DNA of 64,000 bases from an uncultured Ruminococcus sp. (GCA_900315975.1 ONBA01000009.1:10759-74758); one strand, 5' to 3'; positions 51,414 through 59,988 are shown, numbered from the stretch's first letter. Notes: generated by a model not told the origin, from the letters alone. Program-made: numbers and translations.

Positions 51414-52084
51414 TGGTTTGCCGCCTCCTCTTCATCAACATAGAAGGCACTCTTTACAGGTTCACACACAACACCTATTCTCATTTCTGAGCTTCCGAAA
51501 ATATCACGTTTGCAGGTGTAAAGAGTCAGGCTTGTCATATCGGAATGCTCGATATACCGCCTGTCGCTGCTTGAAAAGCTTACAAGCTGATTCACTTTAT
51601 ATGTGAACCTGCCGTAATTAGTGTTTATAACGACCTCGTCGCCCTCTTTGAGCTTATTCAGGTCAGCAAAGTACGTGTCAACATGGGCGCTTATTACTGC
51701 TTTTCCCTTGTTTCCGACTAATACAGACGCTGATGACTGACAAGCGCCATGTTCAAGGAGTTCATCATTGCTTCCCCAGTATACGGGCACATCGACTGAA
51801 AGTGCCGGACTGCTGAGTATAGCATAGAGTTCGCCAAACTTCGGATATACGACATCTCCCTTGGGAGAAGTTTTTCCGCTGTATGCTGTGATGATATCGT
51901 TATCACGTATAACAAGTCCCGAATCATCGGAATGAAGACCGTCCATGAATGCAAGGTTTGCATACACTTTCAGCTTGTCATAAGGCTTTATCATTGCAAG
52001 AGTTATTATTCCGGCACTGAGTCCGAAAACCAAAAAAGGAGCTGCTATATGCGGCAGAACACCGCCTGTTTTTTTCTTTGCCAT
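51410..52084 (-). CDS. Sortase, class D-like
   Basis: A 224-residue transpeptidase with an N-terminal membrane helix (about 11-31) and an outer sortase beta-barrel. Catalytic His134 (ISAHVDTYFADL), Cys191 (LTLYTCKRD) and Arg202 (SSEMRIGV) are all present, so it should be active. TLxTC followed by a basic residue and the short barrel fit class D-like sortases. The start at 52084 follows GGAGTG two bases after the stop of the substrate gene. Its likely substrate is the protein encoded just upstream. Confidence 0.9.
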   Translation of the reverse strand: MAKKKTGGVLPHIAAPFLVFGLSAGIITLAMIKPYDKLKVYANLAFMDGLHSDDSGLVIRDNDIITAYSGKTSPKGDVVYPKFGELYAILSSPALSVDVPVYWGSNDELLEHGACQSSASVLVGNKGKAVISAHVDTYFADLNKLKEGDEVVINTNYGRFTYKVNQLVSFSSSDRRYIEHSDMTSLTLYTCKRDIFGSSEMRIGVVCEPVKSAFYVDEEEAANQ

Positions 52085-52085
52085 G

Positions 52086-52985
52086 TCACACTCCGTGTTT
52101 TTCTCCGCCGAAGCAGTTCTTGACAACAAGGAAAATGCCTGCGGCAGAAGTCAGAAGCAATGCAGCCGCAATAAGGAAGATACCGCGGCGGTCGTAGCCG
52201 GTGTCCTCGACAACATCCCTCGCCTGTCCGACAGCAACAAGTTCGCCGTCCTGATTTTTCATAGAGATTATCAGGTTATCATCGGTTATCTCATCAACTG
52301 AAATGGTGAGTCCCATTCCATTAGTTACCTTTGAAAGCTCGTTTATTACGTTCATCTTCTTGTCGGCAGGAAGCTGTTTCATCAGACTCCTGTACTCCTC
52401 AGGTGAAAGATTCTGTATAAACACAGCCTGCTGTTCAGGAGTGAAAGTTTTCAGATAGGCAATCTTATCCTCGTAGGAGAGCGAAATAAATGCCGCTTTG
52501 CTGATACGTGTAAATGTCGTACCGTCGGGCATTGTGAGAGTTATCTCGTCATATTTATGCGGGTCGTCATATTTGTATCCGCCGTTGTTACTATTGCTGT
52601 TTCCGCCGTTATTATTACCGTTTCCGGAATTACCTCCGCTGTTTTCCTGACCGGCAGCAGCAGTAGTCTGAGTATCCTCATGCGAAGGCGAAGTTGTAGT
52701 AGCTGCTGCAGGGATAGTAGCAGTCGGGTCATAGGGTACCTCAGTTACTATCTGCTTACCTGATTCTTTGAGCTGTGCTATATACGAATCTATTATCTCA
52801 GGCGGGTAGAGTTCGGGATTTGCGTTATATTCACTCCACCCCTGCTGTATCATATCCTCGGAGTAGCCGTACTGTCTTGCGATTTCGGCAGCTTCCTCAG
52901 GAGTTGCAGCTGAAGCAGTCATAGGCACTGAAAGCATAAGGCACATTGCCGCTCCTGCGATAAGGGCAGTTTTTATTTTTTTCAT
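52086..52985 (-). CDS. Secreted sortase substrate with a VEDTG sorting signal
   Basis: A 299-residue exported protein. Signal peptide (1-26), a helical part (PEEAAEIARQYGYSEDMIQQ), a low-complexity Asn/Gly/Ser-rich linker (115-136), and a second helical part (residues 150-225, LSPEEYRSLMKQLPADKKMN) follow. The end has VEDTG (259-263), a membrane helix (269-288) and a tail with Lys, Cys, Glu and Lys. This resembles an LPxTG-type signal, but with VEDTG. The motif, the adjacent sortase and the shared promoter support covalent anchoring to the wall or to another protein. Family otherwise unknown. Confidence 0.78.
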   Translation of the reverse strand: MKKIKTALIAGAAMCLMLSVPMTASAATPEEAAEIARQYGYSEDMIQQGWSEYNANPELYPPEIIDSYIAQLKESGKQIVTEVPYDPTATIPAAATTTSPSHEDTQTTAAAGQENSGGNSGNGNNNGGNSNSNNGGYKYDDPHKYDEITLTMPDGTTFTRISKAAFISLSYEDKIAYLKTFTPEQQAVFIQNLSPEEYRSLMKQLPADKKMNVINELSKVTNGMGLTISVDEITDDNLIISMKNQDGELVAVGQARDVVEDTGYDRRGIFLIAAALLLTSAAGIFLVVKNCFGGEKHGV

Positions 52986-53102
52986 TGTTTCCTCCTGTAA
53001 ATAAAGTCAGCACTGCAAAAAATCGTACTGAATATGCAAAGATATACAGTACAGGGCCGTAAAGTATCCTTTATGCGGTGCTGTTTTAATTTAATAATGT
53101 TA

Positions 53103-53131
53103 TTATACCCCATTTATTATAAAATGTCAAG
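53103..53131 (-). promoter_or_regulatory. Promoter of the sortase cassette
   Basis: Minus strand TTGACA (53131-53126), 17 bp, TATAAT (53108-53103), perfect boxes. The leader before the substrate gene would be about 110 nt. Confidence 0.78.
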
Positions 53132-53145
53132 GAAGCCAAAAAATG

Positions 53146-53164
53146 GGCGGATATGCTCCGCCCG
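53146..53164 (-). terminator. Short intrinsic terminator after the EFR1-like gene
   Basis: GGGCGGA / TCCGCCC with a 5-nt loop; on the minus strand a T-rich run follows (A-run 53138-53144). Confidence 0.75.
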
Positions 53165-53170
53165 AAAGAC

Positions 53171-53953
53171 TTATTCAATAAGTCCGCGCTTTTTCCAGTC
53201 GCTGTACTCGGGACAGACGTATCTGTTGCGCTTTTCTGTTTTTTTGCCGATATTTATAGCGTTCATCGGACATCTGTTTATGCAGCCATAGCAAGCCATG
53301 CAGTAATGGTCGAAATGCGGTACTCCAGCCGGTGAGAGCTTGACATTATTGACCGGACATACCTCCTCACACTTTCCGCAGCTTACGCAGTTGCTTGAAA
53401 CGGTATATCCGCTGCTGCTCATGAAAAACTTGGTAAACAGCACGTTTACAGCTCTCGAAAGAGGCGGGAAGAATGAGCCGCGGTCGTACTTCTCGATCAT
53501 TTCTCCTGCGAGAATATGCTCGGAAAGTTCCTTCATAAGCGGCAGTGCTGCCTGTATTTTCTTCTCGGCTTCCTCTGCACTCGGAAGGTCGCTTCCTGCG
53601 ATGTAATTGTTTGGCATTGGTACTCCGCACGCTCCCATGTATGCCATGTCCTTCTGGTCAGCAAGCTTTTCAAGTGTAACTTCAAATGCACCTGTACCTG
53701 CTCCCATGGTCGTAATGAAGTATACCTGCTCACTGCCTGTGAATTCACCTTTCTCGAATACCTTTTCGATAAGCCTCGGATACGCAGACGCATATATCGG
53801 CGCAGCAATAACAAACGGCTTCACTGAATTGAAGCGGAGCGGCTGTTTATACTTGATTATGTCATTGAGATTTACACATTCGTCTCCTACGTGGTCAGCT
53901 ATGTATTCGGCAACGAATTTCGTGTTGCCAGTGCCTGAGAAATAAAGTATCAT
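53171..53953 (-). CDS. EFR1-type flavodoxin-ferredoxin fusion
   Basis: A 260-residue redox protein. The N-terminal flavodoxin fold has the FMN-phosphate loop FSGTGNTKFVAEYI and the YASAYPRLIEKVF region. The C-terminal third has two [4Fe-4S] motifs, CVSCGKCEEVCP and CMACYGCINRCP. This is the EFR1-family layout common in anaerobic gut Firmicutes. It may carry low-potential electrons; partners are unknown. It is a single gene between a promoter at 53984 and its terminator. Confidence 0.92.
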   Translation of the reverse strand: MILYFSGTGNTKFVAEYIADHVGDECVNLNDIIKYKQPLRFNSVKPFVIAAPIYASAYPRLIEKVFEKGEFTGSEQVYFITTMGAGTGAFEVTLEKLADQKDMAYMGACGVPMPNNYIAGSDLPSAEEAEKKIQAALPLMKELSEHILAGEMIEKYDRGSFFPPLSRAVNVLFTKFFMSSSGYTVSSNCVSCGKCEEVCPVNNVKLSPAGVPHFDHYCMACYGCINRCPMNAINIGKKTEKRNRYVCPEYSDWKKRGLIE

Positions 53954-53983
53954 TTGAGCACCTCCGTATTAGTATCTCTACAT

Positions 53984-54012
53984 ATTATAACATCATACCT
54001 AAAAAAATGCAA
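53984..54012 (-). promoter_or_regulatory. Promoter of the EFR1-like gene
   Basis: Minus strand TTGCAT (54012-54007), 17 bp, TATAAT (53989-53984). Confidence 0.65.
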
Positions 54013-54037
54013 TATTTTTATTATCGGAAAAATGTGA

Positions 54038-54043
54038 TATAAT
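54038..54043 (+). promoter_or_regulatory. Extended -10 of the ECF sigma operon promoter
   Basis: TGATATAAT (TATAAT at 54038-54043) with no clear -35 box; an A-type housekeeping promoter is suggested. No AAC-type ECF autoregulatory box is evident. Confidence 0.4.
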
Positions 54044-54103
54044 GAACAAGCATTTCGTTTACAGTATAGAAACGTTTCAATAACATTGAAAGGAGGCAGT
54101 GAA

Positions 54104-54586
54104 TTGAACGACGAAGAACTTGCAAGGTTATATGACAAATTCAGCGGTACAGTCTACCGCACTGCTTTTGCTTATTGCAAAAACTCAGCAGACGCTGAGG
54201 ATATAACACAGGAAACATTCATTAAACGTTTCCGGACTGATATATCTTTCAGTGACGAAAAATCTGAAAAAGCGTGGCTCTTGAAGGTTGCCGCGAATAA
54301 ATGCAGGGATATGTTCCGGTCGGCGCGTTACCGGTTCATGTATCACGCAGTACCGCTTGACGAAGCGGAACTCGTCTGTGAAACTCCCGAAGAAAGTGCA
54401 GTTTTCAGTGCGGTCATGGAGCTTCCTCCGAAATACAGACTTGTCATACATCTCTACTATTATGAGGGTTACTCCGTACCAGAGACCGCTAAAATTACCG
54501 GTAAATCAGAAACTGCCGTTCAGACTCAGCTCTACCGTGCACGGAATATGCTCAGGGATAAACTTGGAAAGGAGATGTCATTATGA
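54104..54586 (+). CDS. ECF-type RNA polymerase sigma factor
   Basis: A 160-residue sigma-70-family factor of the extracytoplasmic-function type. Region 2 (LARLYDKFSGTVYRTAFAYC, DAEDITQETFIKRFRT) and region 4 (MELPPKYRLVIHLYYYEGYS, AKITGKSETAVQTQLYRAR) are complete. The start is a TTG at 54104, seven bases after AAAGGAGG; an earlier in-frame TTG overlaps the site. The stop overlaps the next gene by 4 bp (ATGA), a typical sigma/anti-sigma arrangement. Confidence 0.93.
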   Translation: MNDEELARLYDKFSGTVYRTAFAYCKNSADAEDITQETFIKRFRTDISFSDEKSEKAWLLKVAANKCRDMFRSARYRFMYHAVPLDEAELVCETPEESAVFSAVMELPPKYRLVIHLYYYEGYSVPETAKITGKSETAVQTQLYRARNMLRDKLGKEMSL

Positions 54587-55707
54587 ACATGAACGATTAT
54601 AAAAAAGTCATCGACCGCATTGCTCCCAGTGAGAAATGCAGGGAAGAGGTAATGAACATGAGAAATGAATATAACAGAAAAAAGATAAAGCATAAGTCTG
54701 CCGGAAAAGTAGCAGCCGCTGTAACCGCGGCACTCATCGCCGCCTGCGGAGGTACTGCCGCCGCTGCCGCTAAGCTTGGTGCATTTGAGAGGTTATCCTC
54801 AAAGACAGCACGAACAGTAACAAATGACCACGGCGACGAGTTTCCGATAGACAAATTCGATAAGAATGACTATGCTTCAATAGCTCCGGCGGCTGTTGAA
54901 GCAGAAAACACAGAACCTTGCAAAAATGACGATATTACGGTATCTATCGACAGTGTTTACTGCGACGGACATGAAATGATATTTGCACTCAACGGCTCAC
55001 TTAATAATGGAAACTCTATAGGTGCAGGATATATCGCCTGCCGAGCATACCTCTATATTGACGGTAACATGATATACAATCACGACAACAGCTACGGCTG
55101 TTACGACGGTTCATTTGTCATTGACGAGGGCGAGGATAACAGCTTTACAGGAAGCGTGACTTGTATGCTTACAGGCAATTATCAGATAGATGACACTGTT
55201 GATGTAGAGTTAAAACTCACCGGTATTCAGTGCCGTGAGCAGTACTGGACAGATTCACTCCTTGATACAGACCCAATAACACTGACTACAACAGTAACTC
55301 CTGATTTAAGCCTCATTCGCAACTTTGGCGAGAATGGTCTAACAGTTGAAGAAGACGGCTTCTCAGCAACAATATACAGAATCACTCCTGCTATGATGGT
55401 CGTAGGGTATGAGTATCCGCAGTGGTACGATGATAACGATGAAACAATAACATGGTACGAACCCGGCTACGAAGAAACCGGTGTAACAGGTCCGAAATAC
55501 GCTATCATTGGTCAGTTCTTTGACGCTGACGGAAACCTTATCGAAAATCTTCAAATTGATCCTCTAAGCATGGGCAACGGTAAAACAGCAGGCTGTCTGC
55601 GCTCTACCGATTCAGATGTTATATACTGCCGATTCTATAATAAACAGACACAGGGAACAGGCGAAATGGAACTTATAAAAGAACTCCGTATCGACCTCGC
55701 CGAATAA
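54583..55707 (+). CDS. Anti-sigma-like single-pass membrane protein (DUF4179-like)
   Basis: A 374-residue protein: a short cytoplasmic part (1-40, MNMNDYKKVIDRIAPSEKCR), one Ala-rich helix (about 41-64), and an outer domain of about 300 residues in beta-strand-rich, acidic sequence. The arrangement resembles the DUF4179 anti-sigma proteins that follow ECF sigma genes in Clostridia. No zinc-binding HxxxCxxC motif is present, so binding to sigma would rest on the short N-terminal helix. The large outer domain may be a sensor. Partner of the sigma factor by coupling. Confidence 0.75.
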   Translation: MNMNDYKKVIDRIAPSEKCREEVMNMRNEYNRKKIKHKSAGKVAAAVTAALIAACGGTAAAAAKLGAFERLSSKTARTVTNDHGDEFPIDKFDKNDYASIAPAAVEAENTEPCKNDDITVSIDSVYCDGHEMIFALNGSLNNGNSIGAGYIACRAYLYIDGNMIYNHDNSYGCYDGSFVIDEGEDNSFTGSVTCMLTGNYQIDDTVDVELKLTGIQCREQYWTDSLLDTDPITLTTTVTPDLSLIRNFGENGLTVEEDGFSATIYRITPAMMVVGYEYPQWYDDNDETITWYEPGYEETGVTGPKYAIIGQFFDADGNLIENLQIDPLSMGNGKTAGCLRSTDSDVIYCRFYNKQTQGTGEMELIKELRIDLAE

Positions 55708-55711
55708 AGCA

Positions 55712-55739
55712 AAAGACCGGTTCATACGAACCGGTCTTT
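55712..55739. terminator. Bidirectional intrinsic terminator
   Basis: Perfect 12-bp arms AAAGACCGGTTC / GAACCGGTCTTT, loop ATAC; it ends the sigma operon and, from the other side, the ydbC-like gene. Confidence 0.9.
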
Positions 55740-55743
55740 AATA

Positions 55744-55977
55744 TTACTCAAACGAATCAAGGTCGATACCCTGAAGAAGTTCCTTCAGAGAAGCAAGCTC
55801 ATCAGCTGTAAGAGTTACACCCTTGCCCATTCTTGAATGGTCAGGTGCCCACTCGCGGATATCGTACTTAGGGTCGTGCTCATTCCAGCTGACCATGTTC
55901 AGCTCCTTCTTCCAACCCTTTGCATTCTCAGAAAGAACGCCTATTTCTTCTGTGATCTCGTATTTAAGCTCTGCCAT
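55744..55977 (-). CDS. YdbC-family PC4-like single-stranded DNA-binding protein
   Basis: A 77-residue protein similar to YdbC/PC4: LKYEITEEIGVLSENAKGWK, ELNMVSWNEHDPKYDIREWA and GVTLTADELASLKELL. The family forms dimers with a beta-sheet that binds single-stranded DNA. Length matches YdbC (about 75). It has a good site before the ATG (GGAGAA) and ends at the terminator. Confidence 0.88.
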   Translation of the reverse strand: MAELKYEITEEIGVLSENAKGWKKELNMVSWNEHDPKYDIREWAPDHSRMGKGVTLTADELASLKELLQGIDLDSFE

Positions 55978-56061
55978 AATACGTTCTCCTTTCTGTTATT
56001 TTTCTTACAATAAAACATTTTACCACAAAAAGGAGAATTTGTCCATACCCAATTTATTTAA

Positions 56062-56364
56062 TCAAATAGATATACACAGATAATTAAGTGCCTTGCCATA
56101 GATCTGTGCAGGTCTCACCTTTCCGGATATCAGCATTTCCGCGAAATCAACTGCATCTTCGATATCGCGTGAGAAGTCGGGTATAGAAGCATATTCACCG
56201 TTACTGAGGTCCTGTGCCTCGATACCGTATGTAATTATGTCACTTCCGTTGATGTTCATTCTTCCGGCGATTACTCTGTATGAGACCTTGTTCCCGCCGC
56301 AAACCTCCATATAGACCGTCCTGTCAAGCACTTCACGCTTTGTCTTTTTTACTATGCCAAACAT
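56062..56364 (-). CDS. Small protein, possibly DUF6514 family
   Basis: A 100-residue cytoplasmic protein starting MFGIVKKTKREVLDRTVYME and ending in KVRPAQIYGKALNYLCISI. The middle TYGIEAQDLSNGEYASIPDF with a late short helix recalls DUF6514 (small Firmicute proteins), but I am not sure. The ATG at 56364 follows AAAGGGGG; the frame could go 51 codons further but that part overlaps the promoter and the neighbour gene. Function unknown. Confidence 0.7.
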   Translation of the reverse strand: MFGIVKKTKREVLDRTVYMEVCGGNKVSYRVIAGRMNINGSDIITYGIEAQDLSNGEYASIPDFSRDIEDAVDFAEMLISGKVRPAQIYGKALNYLCISI

Positions 56365-56385
56365 ATCTGCGCCCCCTTTGCTACA

Positions 56386-56414
56386 ATTATAGCACATGAA
56401 CGTTTCAATGTGAA
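56386..56414 (-). promoter_or_regulatory. Promoter of the small DUF6514-like gene
   Basis: Minus strand TTCACA (56414-56409), 17 bp, TATAAT (56391-56386). It supports the short start at 56364. Confidence 0.6.
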
Positions 56415-56467
56415 CAGGTCGAACATGGAACATTTCGTAAGATAGCAGATGATTTTGTCGGAATATG

Positions 56468-57364
56468 TCAGTCACGCTTTTTAACGTCAACAAGTCCGAT
56501 ACATTCGAGACTCTCACTGTGTTCTGAAATCACCTCATCGGCATCTTCTTTGACTTCCTCATAAACGCTTCCGAACTTGTCAGACAGCTTGCCTAGTGTC
56601 TTGTCATCAGCATAAAGCACCCATTTTCTGATGCCAATCTTTACTGAATATATATTGACTCTTGTCTCTTCCTTTTCGTCGTCACCCTTGACGGTCAGTT
56701 CAACCTTGAGTTTATAGGCTTTCTTCACGTCAATATCAAGTTCATCGAAGTGTTTTCTTATCTTGCGCATATCGCGTCCGGATACTTCCTTTTTTTCATC
56801 AATTCTGACTGAAACTTTCAGGTCGTCGCCGAAATAGTCTTCCTCGCATACGTCCTTCATATCCTCGATAAAAAGGTCGAGGTCATCGGTGACATCGCGC
56901 CAGCCGGAATCTCCGCTGTCAGCCGAATCAGCGATATCTTCAAGCTGTTCAGGAGTTGCGAACGCACTCACAACAAGGGCGGAACGCTCTCTGTTTATAC
57001 CTTTTACCGCATTTTTGAGCGGTGTTTTATAGCCTCCTCCGAGTACATTAGCAAGCATAACGATAAAGAACATGAACATTACCGCTATGATACATATGAG
57101 GATAAGCCCCCTTCGCATCATTCTTTTTTCCGCCGCCTCAGCGACAGCAGGGTCATGTACAGCAGGCACGAACGGAGCCGGTTTTACGGCATCTTCAGAC
57201 TCTGTTTCAGGAGTATTGTCCTTCGTTATTTCATTTTCTTCGGTCACTTTCCCTTCAAGTGACCTCTCCTCTGCGGCTTTAGCAGCGGCAGCTTTCAGAG
57301 TGTCCTCACAGTTACACATCTGACCCTCTTCAAGCTTTTTTCCGCAATATTTACAATACGCCAT
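56468..57364 (-). CDS. Membrane protein with N-terminal zinc ribbon
   Basis: A 298-residue protein. The N-terminal zinc ribbon has CKYCGKK and CNC (Cys4, Cys7, Cys17, Cys19). An acidic linker is followed by one membrane helix (about 86-108), with an outer domain of about 190 residues rich in Asp/Glu/Lys and with repeated LKV-type beta strands. The family is unknown, like many small zinc-ribbon TM proteins in Clostridia. It lies 23 bp before relQ's stop side and reads in the same direction (relQ first), so it is probably co-transcribed after relQ. Confidence 0.75.
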   Translation of the reverse strand: MAYCKYCGKKLEEGQMCNCEDTLKAAAAKAAEERSLEGKVTEENEITKDNTPETESEDAVKPAPFVPAVHDPAVAEAAEKRMMRRGLILICIIAVMFMFFIVMLANVLGGGYKTPLKNAVKGINRERSALVVSAFATPEQLEDIADSADSGDSGWRDVTDDLDLFIEDMKDVCEEDYFGDDLKVSVRIDEKKEVSGRDMRKIRKHFDELDIDVKKAYKLKVELTVKGDDEKEETRVNIYSVKIGIRKWVLYADDKTLGKLSDKFGSVYEEVKEDADEVISEHSESLECIGLVDVKKRD

Positions 57365-57387
57365 TTTTCTCCTCCTAAGCGCTTAAC

Positions 57388-58080
57388 TCATTCAAGACCG
57401 TTTATTTCCATGTAGAGCTTCTGCATCTGCATATCAGTCTGCGCGATGCGCTCTGCACACTCTTTGAGTTCCGCAGATATTTCGGGAGTTATCGCGGCAG
57501 AAGTCTTATATCTCAGCTGATGTTCAAGACTTGCCCAGAAGTCCATAGCGATAGTACGTATCTGTATCTCGACCGGTGCGTACTTCTTCTGTGCGGCTAG
57601 ATAAACCGGTACGTTTATTATCATGTGATAACTGCGGTAACCGCTCGGCTTCGGATTTTTAATATAGTCCTTCTGCTTTATGACTGTGAAGTCATCACGA
57701 TGTGAGAGCATTTCCGCGAGAACATATATGTCACTTATGTAGTAGCAGGTCACACGTATTCCTGCGATATCAAGCAGATTCTTACGCGCATTCTCAGGAG
57801 TGAGGGGTATCCCCTTCTTTTGCAGTTTACCTATTATCGACTCCGCCGACTTCATACGGCTCTTTATATCATGTATAGGATTGCGCTGATACTTTATACT
57901 GAACTCACTGTCAAGTATGCCGAGGTAGGTTTTTACAACCTCTATAGCAGACTCGTAAAGGTGAGCAAGGTCTACAAATTCGCTGAATGTGCGTGCGACC
58001 TGCTCCTGTGCTGCCGGTCCCTGTTGAACAATAGCCGGAAGCTGCTGTATACCTTCAATATAGAAATCAAGTTCGCTCAT
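57388..58080 (-). CDS. relQ: Small alarmone synthetase (RelQ/YjbM type)
   Basis: A 230-residue (p)ppGpp synthetase without hydrolase domain. The RelA/SpoT fold shows RIKSRMKSAESIIGKLQ-like ARG region (HDIKSRMKSAESIIGKL), DIAGIRVTCYYISDIY, KPSGYRSYHMIIN with the catalytic GYRS, and VEIQIRTIAMDFWASLEHQ with the metal and ATP Glu. Length equals RelQ. It makes ppGpp from GTP/GDP and ATP under stress. Confidence 0.94.
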   Translation of the reverse strand: MSELDFYIEGIQQLPAIVQQGPAAQEQVARTFSEFVDLAHLYESAIEVVKTYLGILDSEFSIKYQRNPIHDIKSRMKSAESIIGKLQKKGIPLTPENARKNLLDIAGIRVTCYYISDIYVLAEMLSHRDDFTVIKQKDYIKNPKPSGYRSYHMIINVPVYLAAQKKYAPVEIQIRTIAMDFWASLEHQLRYKTSAAITPEISAELKECAERIAQTDMQMQKLYMEINGLE

Positions 58081-58104
58081 AACTATTTCCTTTCCGGTGC
58101 TGCG

Positions 58105-59028
58105 TCAGCGAACGGCTTTCAGCACCTCTATAACAGCAGCATACGCGCCGTCTTTCTTTATAACACCAGCGGCGGAATCCGCTGCCTTTTTCCACTCAGC
58201 CGGAACATCGGATCCTGACTTAGTGATGACAGTCATAGTCTTGGTATTATCGTCTATAAGGAGCATAAAGCCTCCGTCCTTATAGTGGCGGTCGAAATAG
58301 CTTCTGCCTATCTCTTCGTTCGACTTACCGGTAGAGTTTGAGGTCGCGAGAACGGTTATGTTGTTCTTGTTCTCCGCAAGCTTTTCCTCAAGAGCCGCTA
58401 TCTCATCAGAATTGAAGATGCCGCCGTTGTCGAATACGTGCTCGGGACACTTCTCCCCAAGCTGCATAAGCAGTAAAACAGCGTCAGAGTATTTTCCGGA
58501 GACTATGTCTCTCGTCGCCCAGTACATAGGCTCACTCTCAGCACCTTCGGGAATAAACACTGAACAGCTTCCTGTCCTGTAGAGCAGGTCTGTATTCGTG
58601 TCATTGTTGATAAGCAGAAGAAGTCCGCTGCCTCTGCCCTCGTACAGCTCATTATACGAGTCCTCAGCAAACTGGTACGGACTCTTTCCGCCGAGTGAAT
58701 CCGCCGTAACTACAGCGGCATTTATAAGTCTGTCCTTGTAAAGCGTCTCGCAGTAGCTGTTGAGCTGTGCGATTTCCTCCGACGTGAGAACTCCGGCATT
58801 GTCGTATACGTACTTACCCTCTGCCGGTTCGAGTGAAGCTATATCCGGAAGCGGCTGAGTTTCCGGCTCAGCTGTCTCCTCTGCAGCTTCTTCTGCCGAT
58901 GAAACAGTAGTATCCGCCTGTGATGAATCAGATACCGGAGTTTCAGTCTTCTGACCTGTCACTGAACAGCCTGCAAGAAGAAATGCGGCTGAAAGCAGCG
59001 GTAAAAAAAATTTTTTCAAAAAAATCAT
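58105..59028 (-). CDS. TPM-domain lipoprotein with two TPM repeats
   Basis: A 307-residue lipoprotein with lipobox LLAGC (Cys21), a Ser/Glu/Thr linker and two TPM (YgcG-type) domains. The first is at about 72-190 (YVYDNAGVLTSEEIAQLNSY, GRGSGLLLLINNDTN). The second is at about 200-300 (FDNGGIFNSDEIAALEEKL, DGGFMLLIDDNT). TPM domains occur in phosphatase or PSII-repair proteins; the duplication in one chain is less common. It lies 24 bp upstream of relQ in the same direction. Confidence 0.82.
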   Translation of the reverse strand: MIFLKKFFLPLLSAAFLLAGCSVTGQKTETPVSDSSQADTTVSSAEEAAEETAEPETQPLPDIASLEPAEGKYVYDNAGVLTSEEIAQLNSYCETLYKDRLINAAVVTADSLGGKSPYQFAEDSYNELYEGRGSGLLLLINNDTNTDLLYRTGSCSVFIPEGAESEPMYWATRDIVSGKYSDAVLLLMQLGEKCPEHVFDNGGIFNSDEIAALEEKLAENKNNITVLATSNSTGKSNEEIGRSYFDRHYKDGGFMLLIDDNTKTMTVITKSGSDVPAEWKKAADSAAGVIKKDGAYAAVIEVLKAVR

Positions 59029-59037
59029 TCCTAACTC

Positions 59038-59082
59038 TTGTAATACTTATTATATTTTAGTATAATTTAATAGAAAAATCAA
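59038..59082. promoter_or_regulatory. Overlapping divergent promoters
   Basis: Plus strand: TTGTAA (59038-59043), 17 bp, TATAAT (59061-59066), for the glycosylase gene. Minus strand: TTGATT (59082-59077), 17 bp, TAAAAT (59059-59054), for the TPM lipoprotein gene. The boxes interleave, so the two polymerases would compete. Confidence 0.55.
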
Positions 59083-59125
59083 GTGCATATACGCATTTTA
59101 CAAATAATTTTCAGGAGTTATACAC

Positions 59126-59941
59126 ATGGACTATTCAATCAAGGGAAATGACATTCTTGTTCACGAAAATGATTTCGACCTCGACGACACCCTCGACTGC
59201 GGACAGGCTTTTCGCTGGAAAAAGGTCGATTCAGACTACGACTGCACATATACCGGCAGATTTCTCAACGATGAGCTGACTATTTCCCAGCTCGGAAAAG
59301 GTGACTTTATCTTCCACAATACCTCCGAGGACGACTTTCTCGGTAAGTGGTGCGATTACTTTGATTTCGATACCGACTACTCAGAGCTGAAAAAACTTTT
59401 CTCAGAGGACGCGACTCTCTCGAAGGCTTGTGAATTTGCCGGAGGTATACGTCTTCTCCGTCAGGACAGCTGGGAATGTCTCATTTCGTTCATTATCTCT
59501 CAGAACAACAATATTCCGCGTATCAAGGGCATTATCGACCGTCTCTGCGGAAATTATGACGGTATGTTTCCGACACATGAACAGCTTGCCGCCGAAAATC
59601 CTGACTCACTCGCATATCTCAGAAGCGGTTTCCGTGCAAAATACCTGTGTGATGCCGCATATAAAGTCAACTCCGGAGAGGCTGACCTCGCATATATCGC
59701 GGCTTCACCGATAGACGAGGCAAGAAACGCTCTCAAAGCTATCAAGGGAGTAGGTCCAAAGGTTGCGGAATGTGTGCTTCTCTTCGGTATGCACCGCGTT
59801 GAAGCCTTTCCTATAGACGTATGGATAAAGCGTGTACTCGCCGAATACTATCCCGACGGATTCCCCGAATTCGCAAGAGAAAATGCCGGTATCGCCCAGC
59901 AGTATCTCTTTCACTACATAAGAAACGGCATAACTGAATAA
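59126..59941 (+). CDS. 8-oxoguanine DNA glycosylase/lyase, OGG1-like
   Basis: A 271-residue base-excision repair enzyme. The N-terminal OGG_N-like domain (LDCGQAFRW) and helix-hairpin-helix with GVGPKVAECV carry the catalytic Lys212. FPIDVW has Asp231, the second catalytic residue. SQNNNIPRIKGIIDRLC is the OGG1-type helix. It should remove oxidised guanine opposite C and cut the backbone. It leads an operon with a small membrane protein, a kinase and a TrmH-type methyltransferase. Confidence 0.92.
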   Translation: MDYSIKGNDILVHENDFDLDDTLDCGQAFRWKKVDSDYDCTYTGRFLNDELTISQLGKGDFIFHNTSEDDFLGKWCDYFDFDTDYSELKKLFSEDATLSKACEFAGGIRLLRQDSWECLISFIISQNNNIPRIKGIIDRLCGNYDGMFPTHEQLAAENPDSLAYLRSGFRAKYLCDAAYKVNSGEADLAYIAASPIDEARNALKAIKGVGPKVAECVLLFGMHRVEAFPIDVWIKRVLAEYYPDGFPEFARENAGIAQQYLFHYIRNGITE

Positions 59942-59988
59942 TCCTCCGCCGGCAGTCCATAATGACTGTAAAAAAACCCGGAGGAACT

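Noticed and set aside
56365..56517. Longer N-terminus of the small DUF6514-like protein
   Set aside because: The added 51 residues cross a promoter and the end of the neighbour gene, while a strong ribosome site precedes the shorter start.
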